This document shows, piece after piece, positions 26,393-35,277 of a stretch of 64,000 bases of DNA (positions are counted from its first letter, which is position 1; each line of letters opens with the position of its first letter). Origin of the DNA: Paraburkholderia tropica. GTDB lineage: Bacteria; Pseudomonadota; Gammaproteobacteria; Burkholderiales; Burkholderiaceae. The stretch is taken from assembly GCF_914484835.1 (NCBI RefSeq), contig NZ_CAJZAR010000079.1, positions 62,001 to 126,000 of the forward strand. The letters are read 5' to 3'. The position numbers and the translations under genes were made by a program. A model generated the notes under the pieces. The model did not search any database. It saw only the letters and a program-made list of their open reading frames with translations, and was not told the origin of the DNA.

Positions 26393-26460
26393 ACGGCGCC
26401 GCGCCCGCCGCGTCGGTCTCACGCGCGGCGGAGCGCGGCGCCGTTTTGTTTTTTGTTTTC
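26393..26460 (+). terminator. Strong Rho-independent terminator after the AtoE-type gene
   Basis: Arms 26393-26412 and 26424-26444 pair over 20 bases with one bulged base, followed by TTTGTTTTTTGTTTTC. Confidence 0.9.
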
Positions 26461-26597
26461 GTGCGCGCCGCTTTCCTTGCGCTTTTGCGGCGCTTCGCTG
26501 CACTTCCGGGGACGCGCACTGCACGCGCGAATCGGCGACAATGGGGCTCGCCCGGCAGCGCGCGGGCGCGCCACCGACCGCACCGAAGGAGCCCGCC

Positions 26598-27131
26598 TTG
26601 ACCGCCAACGCCCCATCCGCCGACGATTTCGATCCACGCCTCCTCGACTTCGCCCGCGAAGTCTTCGACACCGCGCGGCGCGGCGAAGCCGCCACGCTTG
26701 CCTCGCTGATCGACCAGGGCCTGCCGCCCAATCTGCGCAACGGTAAAGGCGACAGCCTCGTAATGCTCGCGAGCTATCACGGCCACGCCAACGCCGTGCG
26801 CGCGCTAGTGCAACGCGGCGCCGATCCCGACCTGCGCAACGACAACGGCCAGACGCCGCTCGCGGGCGCTGCGTTCAAGGGCTACACCGACGTGATCGCC
26901 GCGCTGCTCGACAACGGCGCCGACGTGGAAGGCGCCTCGCCCGACGGCCGCACCGCGCTGATGATCGCGGCCATGTTCAACCGCGTGGACATCGTCGAAA
27001 TGCTGATCGCGCGCGGCGCGAATCCGTCCGCGCAGGATGGCGCGGGCAACACCGCGTTCGACGTCGCCAACGGCATGGGCGCCTCCGACGCCGCCGCCTG
27101 GCTCGCGCGCGCCAGCGGCAGGACCAGCTAG
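26598..27131 (+). CDS. Ankyrin-repeat protein
   Basis: 177 residues. TTG start at 26598 with AAGGAG seven bases before (26586-26591) is better than the upstream ATG at 26541, which has none. Four to five ankyrin repeats fill residues about 35-170, for example GDSLVMLASYHGHANAVRAL, GQTPLAGAAFKGYTDVIAAL and GRTALMIAAMFNRVDIVEML. No signal peptide. A cytoplasmic binding scaffold with unknown partner. Confidence 0.88.
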   Translation: MTANAPSADDFDPRLLDFAREVFDTARRGEAATLASLIDQGLPPNLRNGKGDSLVMLASYHGHANAVRALVQRGADPDLRNDNGQTPLAGAAFKGYTDVIAALLDNGADVEGASPDGRTALMIAAMFNRVDIVEMLIARGANPSAQDGAGNTAFDVANGMGASDAAAWLARASGRTS

Positions 27132-27494
27132 GCCGCCGCGGCTTCGCGCAGCGATTTAAGGGCTCGACTCCGGGCTGCAACACGCATCAACACGCAGCGC
27201 GCTCACCCCGAAGCGATGGCGCGATCCGACCGGCCGGGCCGAATGCGCCAGGCATCTATTTCGCCCTGCCGAACCGCTTTATGCCGCCCGATCTGCGCCG
27301 CCAGGTGTGCTGGCGCACGCAGTCCTGGTGACACTCCTGGTATGCATACGAACCGCCTCCAGGCGACGCTACATCTGTAGCCCGCGCAAGGCACGTCTGT
27401 TGCTCCACTGCGTTTACGTGATATTGTTTTGGCACTGGAGTCGTAACGTGCATGTGCCCGTCAATCGAACTTCGTCACCTTCGCGAGCGTCGCC
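27132..27494. other. Intergenic region, no gene supported
   Basis: Moderate GC. Contains the small hairpin CGCCAG-GTGTG-CTGGCG (27299-27315) and an AT-richer stretch around 27415-27440 (ACGTGATATTGTTTTGG) that may hold the promoter of the next gene. A 63-codon frame at 27307 has no ribosome site or coherent composition. Confidence 0.4.
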
Positions 27495-27860
27495 ATGAGT
27501 GATGTACGCCACCATCTAAGCCCGCGCGACCGCGTGGAATTGCTCTGCTGGCTCACGTGCGGGAGCCTCGGAGCGTACTACCTCAACGAATCCTGGCCCA
27601 ACGCGGCGTTTCACGTGCAGGCGGCGCACAAGTGGCTCGACCGTCACGCACGCGAAGCCGACTGGCTCGCCATCGCGCGGCTCACCGCCATCGCGCAGGA
27701 AATCGCCAAGCAGCACGCATGGTTCGTCGACGCCACCTGGGCGCGCGACGCCGTCGAGGAAATCCTCGATACCGACGACCTCAATTACCAGGCGAAGCTG
27801 GTTCTGCAGGTGCTCAAGGACTGCGAACTCGCCCTCGCCGACCGCCGCGCCGCCGAATAA
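27495..27860 (+). CDS. Hypothetical helical protein
   Basis: 121 residues, MSDVRHHLSPRDRVELLCWL. All-helical composition, no signal peptide or membrane segment. Codon use fits its neighbours and there is no long competing frame of better quality. I do not recognise the family; no function is proposed. Confidence 0.65.
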   Translation: MSDVRHHLSPRDRVELLCWLTCGSLGAYYLNESWPNAAFHVQAAHKWLDRHAREADWLAIARLTAIAQEIAKQHAWFVDATWARDAVEEILDTDDLNYQAKLVLQVLKDCELALADRRAAE

Positions 27861-27992
27861 GCGAGAACGCCCGCCGCACGTTTCTCCATCAGACGATGGA
27901 GGCGGCGCGCCCGGCGCACGACCATACTCAGGAACGCCGCGCGAACTCCCGTTCGCGCACTCGCGGCCACGCGCCGCTGCGGGAGCGTTCCG

Positions 27993-28223
27993 ATGATCCC
28001 CTCTCGATTCGCCAGCACGTTCGTCGCCATTTCGCTGTGCGCTTGCGCATCGGCGGCGAGCACCACGGCCTGGGCGCAGCGCGATACGCCGACGCCCGGC
28101 ATGCATAGCGGCAAACAGGTGCAGAAAATCGCGCCGAAGACCGATCGCAAATCGCAGCACGTCGCGAAAGCGACGCGCGCCGAACCTCAATCGCTGCGCT
28201 ATCTGCTAGCGGAATCGCCTTGA
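27993..28223 (+). CDS. Small exported hypothetical protein
   Basis: 76 residues, ATG behind GGGAGCG. Signal peptide to about residue 28 (ending AWA), then a basic, Lys/Arg-rich mature part of about 48 residues. Function unknown. Confidence 0.55.
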   Translation: MIPSRFASTFVAISLCACASAASTTAWAQRDTPTPGMHSGKQVQKIAPKTDRKSQHVAKATRAEPQSLRYLLAESP

Positions 28224-28291
28224 ACGGCGCGTGTTGCCGCTTTTTATTCTCCGCGAATTCACTCTCTCTTTTTCAGCGACCGCTCCGCGCG

Positions 28292-29758
28292 TTACGACTG
28301 CGGAGCGGCTTTCGTCGCGCTGTTTGCGCCTTTCGTCTCCTGCGCGCCATCCGCATTGGCTTGCGGCGTCCAGCCATAACCGAGCGCCTTATACAGACTC
28401 ACGATTTGCGCGAGTTGCTGATCCTGTAACGCCGATTGCTGCAATTGCGCGCTAAACAGACTGCGTTCCGCATCGAGCACTTCCAGATAACTCGTATAGC
28501 CGCCCTCGTAAAGATCGCGCGAAAGCGACGCATATTGCGTGAGCGCCTCCACCTGGCGCGTGGTCGCGTCGAGTTGATCGCGCGTGCGCGCCGCGCCGAC
28601 GAGCGCATTCTCCACATCGGCGAACGCTTGCTGAATGGTCTGTTCGTAGCTCAGCAGCGCTTCCTGTTGCACCGCTTCCGCCTGATGCACCGATCCCGCA
28701 ATCGCGCCGCCCTCGAAAATCGGCTGCGTGATCGACCCTGCGAACGACCAGACGCGCGCCGGTCCCGTCCACAAACCGGAGAGCGCCGTGCTGGCCGCAC
28801 CGAATAATCCCGTGAGCGAAATCTGCGGAAAATACAGCGCGCGCGCCGCGCCGATCGACGCATTGGCGGACACGAGCGCCTGCTCGGCCTGAAGAACATC
28901 GGGCCGCCGCTCGATCAGCGACGAAGGCAAACCGGCGGGAATCTCGGGCGCGGACAATTCGGTAATCGATTTACCGCGCGGAATCGGCCCCGGATTCTGG
29001 CCGAGCAAAAGCGAAATGGCCGTTTCCTGCTGCGCGATTTGCTGCTGAATCGAATACACCGACGCTTGCGCGGATTCATATTCCGAACGCGCCTGACTCA
29101 ATTGCAGTTTCGACACCACGCCGCCCGAAAAGCGCTCGTTAAATAGATCGAGCGCGCCTTGACGGCTTTTGAGCGTTTCCTGCGCAATCGTCAGCTGATT
29201 ATCGTAATCACGCAATTGCAGATAACTCGACGCCACATTGGCGATCAACGCAATACGCGTGGCCTGCTGCGCCGATTGCGTGCCGAGATAATCGGCGCGC
29301 GCGGCCTCGGTCAAACGCCGCAGACGCCCGAACAAATCGAGTTCCCACGACGCCACGCCTTCGAGCTGCACCTGATTGCCAACCTGGGGCGGAAAACCGG
29401 GCGCGGGCACGCTGCGGCTGCGCGAGGCGCCGAAATTCGCGCCCACCTGCGGAAACAGCCCCGCACGCGTGACCACGTAGCGCCCGTAATATTCCTCGAT
29501 GCGCGCGGCGGCGATGCGCAAATCCTTGTTCTGCGCGAGCGCCCTCGCGATCAGGTCGTCGAGCACGGGATCGTTGAATTGCGTCCACCAGTCGAGCGAC
29601 GGATCGACCACCTCCGCGCCCGGCGAAGCGAAGCGATACGATGACGGCGTGTCCACCGTCGGCCTGTGATAGTCGGGCCCGACCGCGCAAGCGGCGAGGC
29701 AGGCCGCAAGCACCATCGGCGCGGTGCGCTGCAAGGCGCGCGGGAGTCTCGGCTTCAT
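28292..29758 (-). CDS. RND efflux outer-membrane channel lipoprotein (NodT/OprM type)
   Basis: 488 residues. Lipoprotein signal (VLAACLAAC followed by AVGPDYHRP) and two outer-membrane efflux protein repeats. Segments such as DLFGRLRRLTEAARADYLGTQ and IPAGLPSSLIERRPDVLQAE are hallmarks of the family. It forms the trimeric exit duct of the tripartite pump. Starts four bases after the permease stop; last gene of the operon. Confidence 0.93.
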   Translation of the reverse strand: MKPRLPRALQRTAPMVLAACLAACAVGPDYHRPTVDTPSSYRFASPGAEVVDPSLDWWTQFNDPVLDDLIARALAQNKDLRIAAARIEEYYGRYVVTRAGLFPQVGANFGASRSRSVPAPGFPPQVGNQVQLEGVASWELDLFGRLRRLTEAARADYLGTQSAQQATRIALIANVASSYLQLRDYDNQLTIAQETLKSRQGALDLFNERFSGGVVSKLQLSQARSEYESAQASVYSIQQQIAQQETAISLLLGQNPGPIPRGKSITELSAPEIPAGLPSSLIERRPDVLQAEQALVSANASIGAARALYFPQISLTGLFGAASTALSGLWTGPARVWSFAGSITQPIFEGGAIAGSVHQAEAVQQEALLSYEQTIQQAFADVENALVGAARTRDQLDATTRQVEALTQYASLSRDLYEGGYTSYLEVLDAERSLFSAQLQQSALQDQQLAQIVSLYKALGYGWTPQANADGAQETKGANSATKAAPQS

Positions 29759-29762
29759 GGCT

Positions 29763-32700
29763 TCAACCCTCCTGCGCGGGCGGCGCCGACGGCGGCGGCA
29801 TGGTCGGCTCGGCCTTCGGCTTTTTGCGCGACGACAGCGTTTCGAGGCCCCAGAAGAACATCGGAATGAAGAACAGCGCGATCACTGTGGCGCCGAGCAT
29901 GCCGAAAATCACGCCAGTGCCGAGCGAGCGCCGGCTCGCTGCCGACGCGCCGCTGGCGATCGCGAGCGGCACGCAACCGAGAATAAACGCGAGCGAGGTC
30001 ATGATGATCGGACGCAGCCGCAATTTGGCGGCGTGCAGCGCGGCGTCGTAAGGCGAAAGCCCTTCTTTCTCGCGCATTTCCACGGCAAATTCGAAAATCA
30101 GAATGGCGTTCTTCGCGGCCAGCGCAATCAGCACGGTCAACCCGATCTGGAAATACACATCGTTTTCCATGCCGCGTATGAAAATGCCGACCAATGCGCC
30201 AAACAGCGCGAATGGCACCGCGAGCAGCACGCCAATCGGCAGCGACCATTTTTCGTATTGCGCCGCGAGAATCAGGAACACCATCAGCAACGCGAATGCA
30301 AACACGAGCGCCGCCGTCGAGCCCGCTTTCTTTTCTTCGTAGGCCTGGCCGCTCCATTCGTAGTTGTAGCCGTCGCCGAGCGTTTCGCGCGCGATATTCT
30401 CCATCGCCGCAATTGCCTCGCCGGAACTGTGACCCGGCGCGGCATCGCCGGTAATCTTGGCCGCCGGGAAATTATTGAAGCGATTCACGATATCCGCGCC
30501 CGGCACGAAACGCACGGTCGCGAGCGCCTTGATCGGCACCATCTGGCCGCTGGTGTTGCGCGCGTAAAGCTGCTGAATATCTTCAGGGCGCGTGCGATAT
30601 TGCGGCTCCGCCTGCACGATCACCTGAAACAGACGGCTGCCCTTCGGGAATTGACTCACATACGACGAGCCGAACATCGTCTGCAACGCGGAATACACAT
30701 CCTGAATCGGCACACCGAGCGTTTCCGCGCGCTCGCGATCGACTTCCACAAGCAATTGCCGCGAATTCGTATTGATGGTCGAATTCACGCTGCGCAACGC
30801 GGGATTCTGGCGCGCCTTCGCAATGACCTGGCGCACTTTCTCCTCAAGCTGCTGATAATTGCCGTCGCCGGTGCTTTGCAGCCAGAATTCAAAGCCGCCC
30901 GTGGTGCCGAGGCCCGGAATCGAAGGCGGATTGAGCGGCACCACCGCGCCGTCCTTGAAACTCGAAAACGCCTTGTTCGCTTCGCGAATCAGATCCTGCG
31001 CCGAGCCGTTTTCGCCGCGATCCTTGAAGCCCTTGAGCGTGATAAAGAGCGTGCCCGCATTCGATTTATATTGCGAATCGATCAGGCTATAACCGATAGG
31101 CGCCGCCACCGAACTCACAGCGGGCTGCTTCGCGAACCAGTCTTCCGCCTTCTTCGACAATGCGCCGGTGCGGTCGAGACTCGCCGCATCGGGCAATACG
31201 ACCGCGCCGAGCAGATAGCCCTGATCTTCCACCGGCAAAAACGACGACGGAATACTCTTGAAGAGTCCGCCCGTGGCGATCAGCATCACGACGATCAGTC
31301 CGATCGAGAGCAGCACGCGGCGAATCGCGCTCTGCACCCAGCTGCCGTAGCCCTCGGTGAGTTTGTCGAATTTCTCGTTGAACCAGCGGAAAAAGCGGTT
31401 CCTTTTCTGCTCGCCCGGTTTCAGCAGAATGGCCGCGAGCGCCGGCGAAAGCGTGAGCGCCACTACGCCGGACAGCACCACGGACACCGCGATCGTCACC
31501 GCGAATTGCTTGTACAACTGCCCGGTAATCCCGGAAAGAAACGCCACGGGAATAAACACCGCGAGCAACACGAGCACGATCGCCACGACGGGCCCGCTGA
31601 CCTCATCCATCGCGCGCTTGGCCGCTTCCTTCGGTGGCAATTTGAATTCGCTCATATTGCGCTCGACGTTTTCGATCACGACGATCGCATCGTCCACCAC
31701 GATGCCGATCGCCAGCACCATGCCGAACAAGGTCAGCATATTGATCGAAAAGCCGAACGCCTCCATGCCGATAAACGCGCCGATGATCGATACCGGCACC
31801 GCGAGAATCGGCACGAGCGTCGCGCGAAAACTTTGCAGGAAGATATAGACCACCAGAATCACGAGGATCACCGCGTCGCGCAGCGTATGCACCACTTCGC
31901 CAATCGACTCGTGCACGAATTCGGTGGTGTCGAGCGCGACTTCGTATTTCAGGCCCGGCGGGAAATTCTTTTTCAGTTGCTCCAGCGTGGCGCGCACCTG
32001 CTTGGCGACTTGCAGCGCGTTCGCGCCCGGCTGCTGATAAACGGCGATCAGCGTTGCCGTTTTGCCGTTATAGCGGCCACGCAGCGAATAATCCTTTGCG
32101 CCGAGTTCCGCGTGACCAATATCCTTAATGCGCACAATGGCGGCGTCGGTCGAACCCGCGCGCAGAATGATATTGTCGAAATCGACGGGCTCGGTCAGCC
32201 GCCCTTTGGTGGCCACCGGGAACGTCTGCTGCACCGGTTCGGTGGTCGGCGATTGCCCTAATCGGCCCGCGGAAAACTGCTGATTCTGCGCGCTGATCGC
32301 GTTCTGCACATCGGCGACTGTAATGCCCAGTTTCGCCATACGGTCGGGCTTGAGCCAGATGCGCATGGCGTAATCGGCGGAACCGAAAATCGAGGCCTGA
32401 TTCGCGCCCGGAATGCGCTTGAGCGCATCGAGCACGTAGACGTTCGCGTAGTTCGCCACATAAGCCTGATCGTAAGCGTTATCGGGCGAATAAATCGCGA
32501 CCACCATCATGAACGCCGACGAGCGCTTCTGCACCGACACGCCCTGCGCCGTCACCGCATCGGGCAGCGTGGGCAACGCGAGATTCACGCGATTCTGCAC
32601 GTCCACCTGCGCGAGCGACGGATCGGTGCCGATATTGAAATACACCGTGAGCGTCATATTGCCCGTCGAGGAACTCGACGAGCTCATATACATCATGTCG

Positions 32701-32924
32701 TCGGCGCCATTGACCTGCTGCTCGATGGGCGCGGCCACATTCTGCGCGACGATGTCGGCGCTCGCGCCCGGATAGGTGGCGCTCACCGTGATCGTGGGCG
32801 GCGCGATGTCGGGAAACTGCGCAATCGGCAGATTGAACATCGAGACCAGCCCGGCGACCACGAGAATGATCGACAGCACCGACGCGAAAATCGGCCGGTC
32901 GATAAAGAAGTGGGAGAACTTCAT
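29763..32924 (-). CDS. RND multidrug efflux permease (HAE-1, AcrB/MexB type)
   Basis: 1053 residues, the usual length. Begins MKFSHFFIDRPIFASVLSIILV; proton-relay aspartates in LAIGIVVDDAIVVIENVERNM near residue 405 are present. 12 membrane segments with two large periplasmic loops. Exports hydrophobic drugs or metabolites with the adaptor and outer-membrane genes. Three bases separate it from the adaptor gene. Confidence 0.95.
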   Translation of the reverse strand: MKFSHFFIDRPIFASVLSIILVVAGLVSMFNLPIAQFPDIAPPTITVSATYPGASADIVAQNVAAPIEQQVNGADDMMYMSSSSSSTGNMTLTVYFNIGTDPSLAQVDVQNRVNLALPTLPDAVTAQGVSVQKRSSAFMMVVAIYSPDNAYDQAYVANYANVYVLDALKRIPGANQASIFGSADYAMRIWLKPDRMAKLGITVADVQNAISAQNQQFSAGRLGQSPTTEPVQQTFPVATKGRLTEPVDFDNIILRAGSTDAAIVRIKDIGHAELGAKDYSLRGRYNGKTATLIAVYQQPGANALQVAKQVRATLEQLKKNFPPGLKYEVALDTTEFVHESIGEVVHTLRDAVILVILVVYIFLQSFRATLVPILAVPVSIIGAFIGMEAFGFSINMLTLFGMVLAIGIVVDDAIVVIENVERNMSEFKLPPKEAAKRAMDEVSGPVVAIVLVLLAVFIPVAFLSGITGQLYKQFAVTIAVSVVLSGVVALTLSPALAAILLKPGEQKRNRFFRWFNEKFDKLTEGYGSWVQSAIRRVLLSIGLIVVMLIATGGLFKSIPSSFLPVEDQGYLLGAVVLPDAASLDRTGALSKKAEDWFAKQPAVSSVAAPIGYSLIDSQYKSNAGTLFITLKGFKDRGENGSAQDLIREANKAFSSFKDGAVVPLNPPSIPGLGTTGGFEFWLQSTGDGNYQQLEEKVRQVIAKARQNPALRSVNSTINTNSRQLLVEVDRERAETLGVPIQDVYSALQTMFGSSYVSQFPKGSRLFQVIVQAEPQYRTRPEDIQQLYARNTSGQMVPIKALATVRFVPGADIVNRFNNFPAAKITGDAAPGHSSGEAIAAMENIARETLGDGYNYEWSGQAYEEKKAGSTAALVFAFALLMVFLILAAQYEKWSLPIGVLLAVPFALFGALVGIFIRGMENDVYFQIGLTVLIALAAKNAILIFEFAVEMREKEGLSPYDAALHAAKLRLRPIIMTSLAFILGCVPLAIASGASAASRRSLGTGVIFGMLGATVIALFFIPMFFWGLETLSSRKKPKAEPTMPPPSAPPAQEG

Positions 32925-32927
32925 CGC

Positions 32928-34556
32928 TCACCCTCCCGTGGAGGGCGAGAGCGTGACGTCCACGCGTCGAGACTTGTCGGGCGGATCGGTGGCGACGATG
33001 CGCGCGGGTTTGCGCATGTCGATGCGCGCGTTCTGCACGCCCGCCACGATCAGCGCCGCACGCACGGTCGCCGCGCGCGAAGCGGCCAGCCGTTCGTTCG
33101 CGGCGTAAGAGCCGCTCGCATCGGTGTAGCCCGAGATGATCACGTGCGTGTCGGGTGCGCTCGCGAGATGCTTCGCGACCGCGGCCAGGGCGCTTGCCGA
33201 CTGCGCGTCGAGACTGGCGCTGCCGACCGGGAAATAGAGCGGCGTGCGTGGCGCAGCGTTCGTTTCGGCAGAAGCCGAAGCTGATGACGATGTCGACGCG
33301 CCCGGGCTGGATGCGCTCGCGGCGTTCGTGCCTTGCTGCGTCGACTGCTGTTGCGCCGAATCGTTAGGATTCCCACCTTGTTCATTAGCGGCATCCGCCC
33401 CGGGAATCTTCACGCTGGCCGGCGGCGTCGCAACCAGATTCGCCTTCACGACCGCGCCGGGCATCAGCCGCAAGGTATTGTCGACCACCACGCGGTCGCC
33501 CGCCCGCAGGCCGGAGCGAATCACCCAGTCGTTGCCGTTCCACTCGCCCGTTTCCACCGAGCGCTGCTGCGCCTTCGAATCCTTGTCGACGGTCCAGACA
33601 TATGCGCCGCGCGGCCCTTGCATCACCGCGTCCTGCGGCACCGCCACGGCGCTCGCGCGGTCCGCGCCGAGCAGCTTGATCCGCACGAACTGGCCCGGAC
33701 GCAGCGCGCCATTCGGATTCGGCACTTCGGCGCGAATCAGATAGGTGCCGGTTTCGGTGCTCAGCGCGGCATCGGTAAAGGCAATGCGGCCGCGAGAGGG
33801 ATACACGCTGCCGTCCGCGAGCACGATCACCGCTTCGAGCTTGCCGATCTGCGGCAGCTTGAGCGCGCCGCTCTTGACCTGGGTCCGCAGATCCAGCATC
33901 TCGTTCTCGGAGAGCGAGAAGTTGATCCACATAGGGTCGAGTTTCGCCACGTAAGTGAGGAGGCTGTTGGTGGCGTCGATATACGAGCCGTCCTGCTTCT
34001 TGGCGAAACTCGACAAGCCGGTCACGGGCGCGGTGATCGTCGTATAGCCGAGATTGAGGCTCGCGCTCGTGACGTTGGCGCGCGCCTGTTCGAGCGCGGC
34101 CGCGGCGGCCTGTTGCTGGCCGAGCGAATCGTCGAGGTCTTTCTGGCTCAAGGCATTCTTGGCGACGAGCGGACGCACGCGGTTCAGGTTGGCCTGCGCC
34201 GTGTCCAGACGCGCCTTCTGCTGCGCATATTCGGCGTGCGCTGCGTCGAGCGCGGCCTCGAACGGCTTGCGGTCCATCACGAACATCACGTCGCCCTGAT
34301 GAACCAGCGAGCCTTCCTGATAGACGCGCTTTTCCAGAAAGCCATTCACGCGGGCGCGGATCTCGACCTGCTGCGAGCTTTCCGTCTGTCCCACATAATC
34401 GAATGCCACCGGCACGTCGCGCAGCGCGACGTCGATCACATCCACATTCGCGGGCGGCGGCGCGGACGCGGTGGGCGTCTTCTCATGGCACGCGGCAACC
34501 CCAAGCAGCAATCCCAACGACAAGCACAAACGGGCAACCCGAATTCCGCATGCCAT
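32928..34556 (-). CDS. RND periplasmic adaptor fused to a C-terminal OmpA-like domain
   Basis: 542 residues, well above the usual 370-420. Lipobox VAAC puts the lipid on Cys23. Residues about 35-400 are a normal membrane-fusion protein: beta-barrel, lipoyl (VEIRARVNGFLEKRVYQEG), coiled hairpin, and the GLRAGDRVVVDNTLRLMPGA end. A Ser/Ala/Gln-rich linker (about 400-437) then leads to an OmpA-like peptidoglycan-binding domain (about 438-542). Asp479 and Arg494, 15 residues apart, match the diaminopimelate-binding pair. It is one continuous frame, so the fusion is genuine in this sequence. First gene of the pump operon; no TetR is adjacent. Confidence 0.92.
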   Translation of the reverse strand: MACGIRVARLCLSLGLLLGVAACHEKTPTASAPPPANVDVIDVALRDVPVAFDYVGQTESSQQVEIRARVNGFLEKRVYQEGSLVHQGDVMFVMDRKPFEAALDAAHAEYAQQKARLDTAQANLNRVRPLVAKNALSQKDLDDSLGQQQAAAAALEQARANVTSASLNLGYTTITAPVTGLSSFAKKQDGSYIDATNSLLTYVAKLDPMWINFSLSENEMLDLRTQVKSGALKLPQIGKLEAVIVLADGSVYPSRGRIAFTDAALSTETGTYLIRAEVPNPNGALRPGQFVRIKLLGADRASAVAVPQDAVMQGPRGAYVWTVDKDSKAQQRSVETGEWNGNDWVIRSGLRAGDRVVVDNTLRLMPGAVVKANLVATPPASVKIPGADAANEQGGNPNDSAQQQSTQQGTNAASASSPGASTSSSASASAETNAAPRTPLYFPVGSASLDAQSASALAAVAKHLASAPDTHVIISGYTDASGSYAANERLAASRAATVRAALIVAGVQNARIDMRKPARIVATDPPDKSRRVDVTLSPSTGG

Positions 34557-34816
34557 GCTGTTCTCTCCGTTGTCGACGATCTACGCTGGACCGACGAACC
34601 CGAGGCGGCTCCGGGCATACCTACCGGACGCGCTGCGCCGCCTTGAAGCTCGGAGCAGATCTTACTGTGTTTCTTGACATTGCATCCTTATGTTTGCCAC
34701 TCTCTTCCATTTGCTATGCATAGCGAAATAATGGTGTATCGCGTTACGCAAATGGCAACGGAAAATAGCTTGAATGATTGCAAACCTGAGAACCGAATCG
34801 CTTAATGCCGGGCGCA
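34557..34816. promoter_or_regulatory. RND operon upstream region with palindrome
   Basis: GCTATGCATAGC (34713-34724) is a perfect 12-base palindrome, extended to TTTGCTATGCATAGCGAA with near symmetry, about 157 bases upstream of the adaptor start. It is an operator candidate for the pump. This stretch is AT-richer than its surroundings. Confidence 0.5.
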
Positions 34817-35209
34817 TTAATGATCGCGTTCGAGCCGTTTGATCGCGCCGAATTCCGCGCCGGGCAACGTGCGGATCAGTAACGCCATCGCGTCCGGCAC
34901 GCGCTTGCGTTCGAGTTCGACATGCAGGCAAGCGAGTTCGCTGCGCCGGTCGATGTCGATGGTATACGCGCCCATCGCCTCGCCGAGCATGGCGTGAAGC
35001 AGGCGGCGCGCGAGTTGCGCGTCGTGCGTCGCCACGCGCACGATCATGCGCACGCACGAAAGCCTTTGCGTGGCGCGAGCCTGATCGATGCGCGCACGCG
35101 GCGCTTTGGGTTTGAATGACGAAACGGAGGCGAGATGATGCGGAAGCAGCGAAGCCATGTCGGGTAGTTGCGCGCCGCCCGGTTGCGCGGCGCGCGCGTG
35201 GTTGAACAT
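34817..35209 (-). CDS. Hypothetical protein
   Basis: 130 residues. A disordered N-terminal half (to about residue 50) is followed by an alpha/beta segment, CVRMIVRVATHDAQLARRL...YTIDIDRRSELACLHVELE, reminiscent of small ACT-like regulatory folds, though this is only a resemblance. No clear ribosome site at the ATG; start uncertain. Same strand as the RND operon, 260 bases upstream of it. Confidence 0.55.
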   Translation of the reverse strand: MFNHARAAQPGGAQLPDMASLLPHHLASVSSFKPKAPRARIDQARATQRLSCVRMIVRVATHDAQLARRLLHAMLGEAMGAYTIDIDRRSELACLHVELERKRVPDAMALLIRTLPGAEFGAIKRLERDH

Positions 35210-35277
35210 GGCTCGATTCTAGAAAGACGCGCGCAAAGATCGCGTAAAGAAACGGTCGGTGCGTGCCAAAACCGTAT

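Noticed and set aside
24948..26786. 612-codon minus-strand frame
   Set aside because: Antisense of the AtoE-type gene.
27307..27498. 63-codon ORF before the hypothetical gene
   Set aside because: No ribosome site; overlaps the next gene's start; mixed composition.
29724..32261. 845-codon plus-strand frame
   Set aside because: Antisense shadow of the RND permease; Arg/His-rich, no family features, no ribosome site. GC bias at third positions opens long antisense frames throughout this window.
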